Shown here piece by piece: positions 60,902 through 64,000 of a stretch of 64,000 nt of DNA; position 1 is the stretch's first letter; every line of letters starts with the position of its first letter. Location: positions 558,001 through 622,000 of the forward strand of contig JADKDD010000002.1 in assembly GCA_016718525.1 (NCBI GenBank). Reading direction: 5' to 3'. The notes under the pieces are model-generated. The model ran no database searches and was not told the origin of the DNA. It was given only the letters and a program-made list of their open reading frames with translations. Source of the stretch: Rhodocyclaceae bacterium. GTDB lineage: Bacteria > Pseudomonadota > Gammaproteobacteria > Burkholderiales > Rhodocyclaceae. Both the position numbers and the translations under genes were made by a program.

Positions 60902-63900
60902 ATGAATTTTAGTGCGCCTTTTATACGGCGACCCGTGGCGACGACGCTGCTTACCGTCGGATTGATGCTGGTCGGCATGCTGGCCTTGCAGTTGCTGCCG
61001 GTATCGCCTTTACCGCGCGTCGATATTCCGACCATCAAAGTCTCGGCATCACTGCCCGGTGCGAGTCCGGAAACCATGGCTGCGGCAGTGACTACGCCGC
61101 TTGAACGTGCACTCGGCCGGATCGCCGGAATCACTGAAATGACATCGACGAGTGCGCTCGGCTCAACCCGCATCGTATTGCAGTTTGACCTAAAGCGAGA
61201 CATTAATGGTGCTGCGCGGGACGTCCAGGCAGCGCTAAATGCAGCTGGTAGCGATTTGCCATCGGGGTTAATCAGTAACCCCAGTTACCGCAAGGTGAAT
61301 CCCGCCGACGCACCGGTGATGATACTGAGCCTGACCTCCGACACGATGACGCAAGGTCAAATGTACGATGCTGCTTCGACCATCATTGCCCAAAAACTTT
61401 CGCAACTCACTGGCGTCGGTGAAGTTGAGATTGGCGGGGGTTCGCTACCGGCAGTGCGGGTTGAACTTAACCCGCAGGCGATGCATCAATACGGTGTCGG
61501 CTTTGAGGACGTGCGAACCGCGATCGTCGCCTCCAACTCCAATCGCCCGCAGGGTGCCATTGAAAATGACGAACGTCACTGGCAGGTCACTGCCAATGAC
61601 AAAGCGAGCAGCGCGGTGGAGTTTATGCCGGTACTGGTCAAACACCAAAATAATGGGACGTCTGTCCGCCTCGGCGACGTCGCCGAGATTGTCGACTCGG
61701 TACAAGATATTCGTACTGCCGGAATCGCCAACGGCAAGCCAGCGGTACTCGTCATCATCAGGCGAGAAACTGACGCCAACATTATTGAAACGGTCGATCG
61801 CGTCACCAAAATTTTGCCTGCGCTAAGGGCGTCAATTCCTGCTGCAATTGATGTCGCGGTGGCTATGGAGCGGACCACCACGGTGCGGGCATCAATGCAC
61901 GATGCCGGAATTACGCTGGCGATTGCCGTCGCATTGGTAATTCTGGTCGTCCTGTTGTTTCTGCGCGATGGTCGAGCCGCACTTATTCCCAGTGTTGCTG
62001 TGCCCGTGTCCTTGATTGGTACATTCGCCGTAATGTATTTGCTGGACTACAGCATCAACAATCTGACCCTGATGGCTCTGACTATTGCGGTTGGGTTCGT
62101 GGTCGACGATGCCATCGTTGTTCTGGAGAATATTTCGCGTCATATTGAAGGCGGGCGAACACCAACAGAAGCTGCGTTTATCGGTGCAAAGGAGGTTGGC
62201 TCCACCGTTTTGACCATGACCCTGGTACTAGTGGCGGTTTTCATACCAATGCTGTTCATGGGAGGTTATGTCGGCCTTTTTGTTCGCGAGTTTGCGGTGA
62301 CTTTAGCGGTGGCAATTCTTATCTCGCTGATCGTCGCTCTGACTACCACGCCGATGATGTGTGCCCGCTTGCTCAAAGTGGAAGATCCAGGGCGTAAACG
62401 CAATCGCATATTTCAATTGAGCGAACAGTTTTTTTCACGCGTGCTACAAGCTTACGATCGGAGTCTTGGTTGGGCTTTGAATCATGCGCCGTTAATGATG
62501 TTTATCCTCTTCGCCACCATATTTCTGAATATCTACCTTTATGTGATTATCTCGAAAGGGTTCTTCCCCCAGCAGGACACCGGGCAACTTACCGGACGCA
62601 TTCAAGGTGATCAAAGCATTTCATTCCAGTTGATGCAGAAAAAGCTGTCCAGCTTCATCGACATCGTCGGCGCCGACCCGGCGGTGGAGAGTGTTGTCGG
62701 CTACACCGGCGGCGCACAGCGAAACTCGGGGTCTCTTTTCGTCACCCTCAAACCACTTGCGGAAAGAATGGAAAGCGCCGATAAAGTCCTCGCACGATTG
62801 CGCGTCCGCCTTGCCGATGTACCCGGCGCCAGCATCATTCTGAGTCCGGTGCAGGACATCAAAGTTGGTGGTCGGCAAAGTCGATCTTCATACCAATACA
62901 CAATTCAAGCCGACGATCTTGATATGTTGCGTCAGTGGGAAGCTCGAATTCGTTCAGCGCTTGCGCAGCTTCCCGAGCTACTGGACGTGGACACGGATGA
63001 GCAAAGTAAAGGTCTGCAGACACTGCTGACCATTAATCGCGATACGACGGCGCGAATGGGTATCAGCTCAAGACAGATTGACACTGTACTCAATGATGCT
63101 TTCGCTCAACGCTCAGTTTCGACCATCTATGATTCACTCAATCAATATCAGGTAGTTATGGGTGTGGCACCTCAGTATGCTGAGTCTGCGGCGGCTCTCG
63201 ACCGCTTGCAGATCAGCGGGCCGGGCGGAGTACAGGTGCCATTGACGATGATGGCCCAGCATGGACAAAGCGAAACCTCATTGAGCGTAAATCATCATTC
63301 TCAACTCGCGGCCACAACCATTTCCTTCAACCTGCCAAAAGGTGTGTCGCTCTCCAAAGCAACGCGGGCGATCGAAAGCGCGCTGCGTGACCTTGCCATG
63401 CCAACGTCAGTGCGTGGCAGCTTCCAGGGATCCGCCAAAGCATTCAGAGAGGTTCTCGACAGCCAACCTGTGCTGATTCTCGCTGCACTGCTCACGTTGT
63501 ACATTGTGTTGGGCGTGCTTTATGAGAGCTTGGTTCACCCGCTGACCATACTTTCGACGCTTCCTTCCGCCGGCGTTGGCGCGCTGCTCGCATTGTTGTT
63601 GTTTCGAGCCGACTTTAGCGTCATCGCCCTGATCGGGATTTTCATGCTCATCGGCATTGTTATGAAGAATGCCATCATGATCATCGACTTCGCACTTGAC
63701 GCCCAGCGTGGTTCGAACGCAACACCCCGTGAAGCGGTGTATCAGGCTTGTCTCTTGCGTTTTCGGCCAATTCTCATGACCTCGTTTGCGGCGTTTTTTG
63801 CCTCGATTCCGTTAGCGCTTGGTACTGGCAATGGTGCCGAATTGCGCCAGCCACTCGGCATTGCAATTGGTGGCGGTCTTGTTATGAGTCAGCTGTTAAC

Positions 63901-64000
63901 GCTATACACCACGCCAATTGTCTATCTCTATCTTGACCGCTTCAGTACCTGGGCGGGTAAGCTACGCACAAGTCGCTCCTTGAAAGCATCCACTGCTTTC
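60902..64000 (+). CDS. RND efflux permease (MdtC-like), 3' end at window edge
   Basis: From ATG 60902 the frame stays open for 1033 codons to the last base, so only a short tail or nothing is missing. Segment 1 is PFIRRPVATTLLTVGLMLVG. The relay motif is AVGFVVDDAIVVLENISRH and the second half carries FMLIGIVMKNAIMIIDF. It is similar to but distinct from the upstream permease, as MdtC is to MdtB. The spacing of 10 bases indicates one operon. In MdtABC pumps both permeases are needed for full transport; the substrates here are unknown. Confidence 0.92.
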   Translation, partial: MNFSAPFIRRPVATTLLTVGLMLVGMLALQLLPVSPLPRVDIPTIKVSASLPGASPETMAAAVTTPLERALGRIAGITEMTSTSALGSTRIVLQFDLKRDINGAARDVQAALNAAGSDLPSGLISNPSYRKVNPADAPVMILSLTSDTMTQGQMYDAASTIIAQKLSQLTGVGEVEIGGGSLPAVRVELNPQAMHQYGVGFEDVRTAIVASNSNRPQGAIENDERHWQVTANDKASSAVEFMPVLVKHQNNGTSVRLGDVAEIVDSVQDIRTAGIANGKPAVLVIIRRETDANIIETVDRVTKILPALRASIPAAIDVAVAMERTTTVRASMHDAGITLAIAVALVILVVLLFLRDGRAALIPSVAVPVSLIGTFAVMYLLDYSINNLTLMALTIAVGFVVDDAIVVLENISRHIEGGRTPTEAAFIGAKEVGSTVLTMTLVLVAVFIPMLFMGGYVGLFVREFAVTLAVAILISLIVALTTTPMMCARLLKVEDPGRKRNRIFQLSEQFFSRVLQAYDRSLGWALNHAPLMMFILFATIFLNIYLYVIISKGFFPQQDTGQLTGRIQGDQSISFQLMQKKLSSFIDIVGADPAVESVVGYTGGAQRNSGSLFVTLKPLAERMESADKVLARLRVRLADVPGASIILSPVQDIKVGGRQSRSSYQYTIQADDLDMLRQWEARIRSALAQLPELLDVDTDEQSKGLQTLLTINRDTTARMGISSRQIDTVLNDAFAQRSVSTIYDSLNQYQVVMGVAPQYAESAAALDRLQISGPGGVQVPLTMMAQHGQSETSLSVNHHSQLAATTISFNLPKGVSLSKATRAIESALRDLAMPTSVRGSFQGSAKAFREVLDSQPVLILAALLTLYIVLGVLYESLVHPLTILSTLPSAGVGALLALLLFRADFSVIALIGIFMLIGIVMKNAIMIIDFALDAQRGSNATPREAVYQACLLRFRPILMTSFAAFFASIPLALGTGNGAELRQPLGIAIGGGLVMSQLLTLYTTPIVYLYLDRFSTWAGKLRTSRSLKASTAF

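Noticed and set aside
1..64000. tRNA, rRNA, IS elements, prophage
   Set aside because: None recognised on reading both strands; a tRNAscan and transposase search would be needed to exclude short or degenerate ones.

Overview
The window looks like a chromosomal segment of a Gram-negative betaproteobacterium (Burkholderiales/Nitrosomonadales type) with moderately high G+C. Two conserved gene neighbourhoods suggest this: ffh facing ccsA-corC-pilC-pilD, and fmdB-DUF502-aspS-nudB. Everything below is read from sequence and family knowledge; no database search was run. No rRNA, tRNA, CRISPR array, insertion sequence or prophage was recognised.

Layout. 1-7.1 kb: a fatty-acid/branched acyl-CoA degradation cluster (AMACR-type racemase, acyl-CoA dehydrogenase, thiolase, FadJ/FadB-type bifunctional enzyme, second crotonase) with a palindromic operator between the divergent racemase and dehydrogenase. 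7.2-17.7 kb: mostly single housekeeping or stress genes (patatin lipase, two GNATs, GFA, DUF1254, GST, DUF1415-slyX, msrBA, arfB, xdhC-mobA-like). 17.7-28.7 kb: a type IV pilus minor-pilin operon (pilE-like, fimT, pilV, pilW, pilX, giant pilY1, TonB-like protein). 28.8-34 kb: a NarL-type two-component pair, nudB, a barstar/secreted guanyl-RNase pair and aspS. 34-41 kb: DUF502, fmdB, pilD, pilC, corC, ccsA, ffh.

41-56.2 kb is the most distinctive part, an envelope-lipid locus. It holds an 864-aa Ala/Glu coiled-coil tail-anchored protein, a PAP2 phosphatase, three paralogous P-loop kinases, a low-G+C hypothetical gene, a DUF2147 protein and a polysaccharide-type flippase. These are followed by what reads as a complete bacterial ceramide (sphingolipid) pathway: fatty acyl-AMP ligase, 3-ketosphinganine reductase (CerR-like), dedicated ACP and serine palmitoyltransferase in overlapping frames, with a divergent bacterial ceramide synthase-like GNAT. 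56.4-64 kb is an mdtABC-type RND efflux system, the last gene reaching the right edge.

Two genes (pilX and the secreted RNase) are broken by what looks like one missing base in a homopolymer. This may be sequencing error or real loss. Scattered over the window are eight copies of a short conserved sequence (core GTCAGCACCAACTGGC). Some lie just after stop codons and some sit in frame inside linkers of coding regions, which suggests an undescribed dispersed repeat family.
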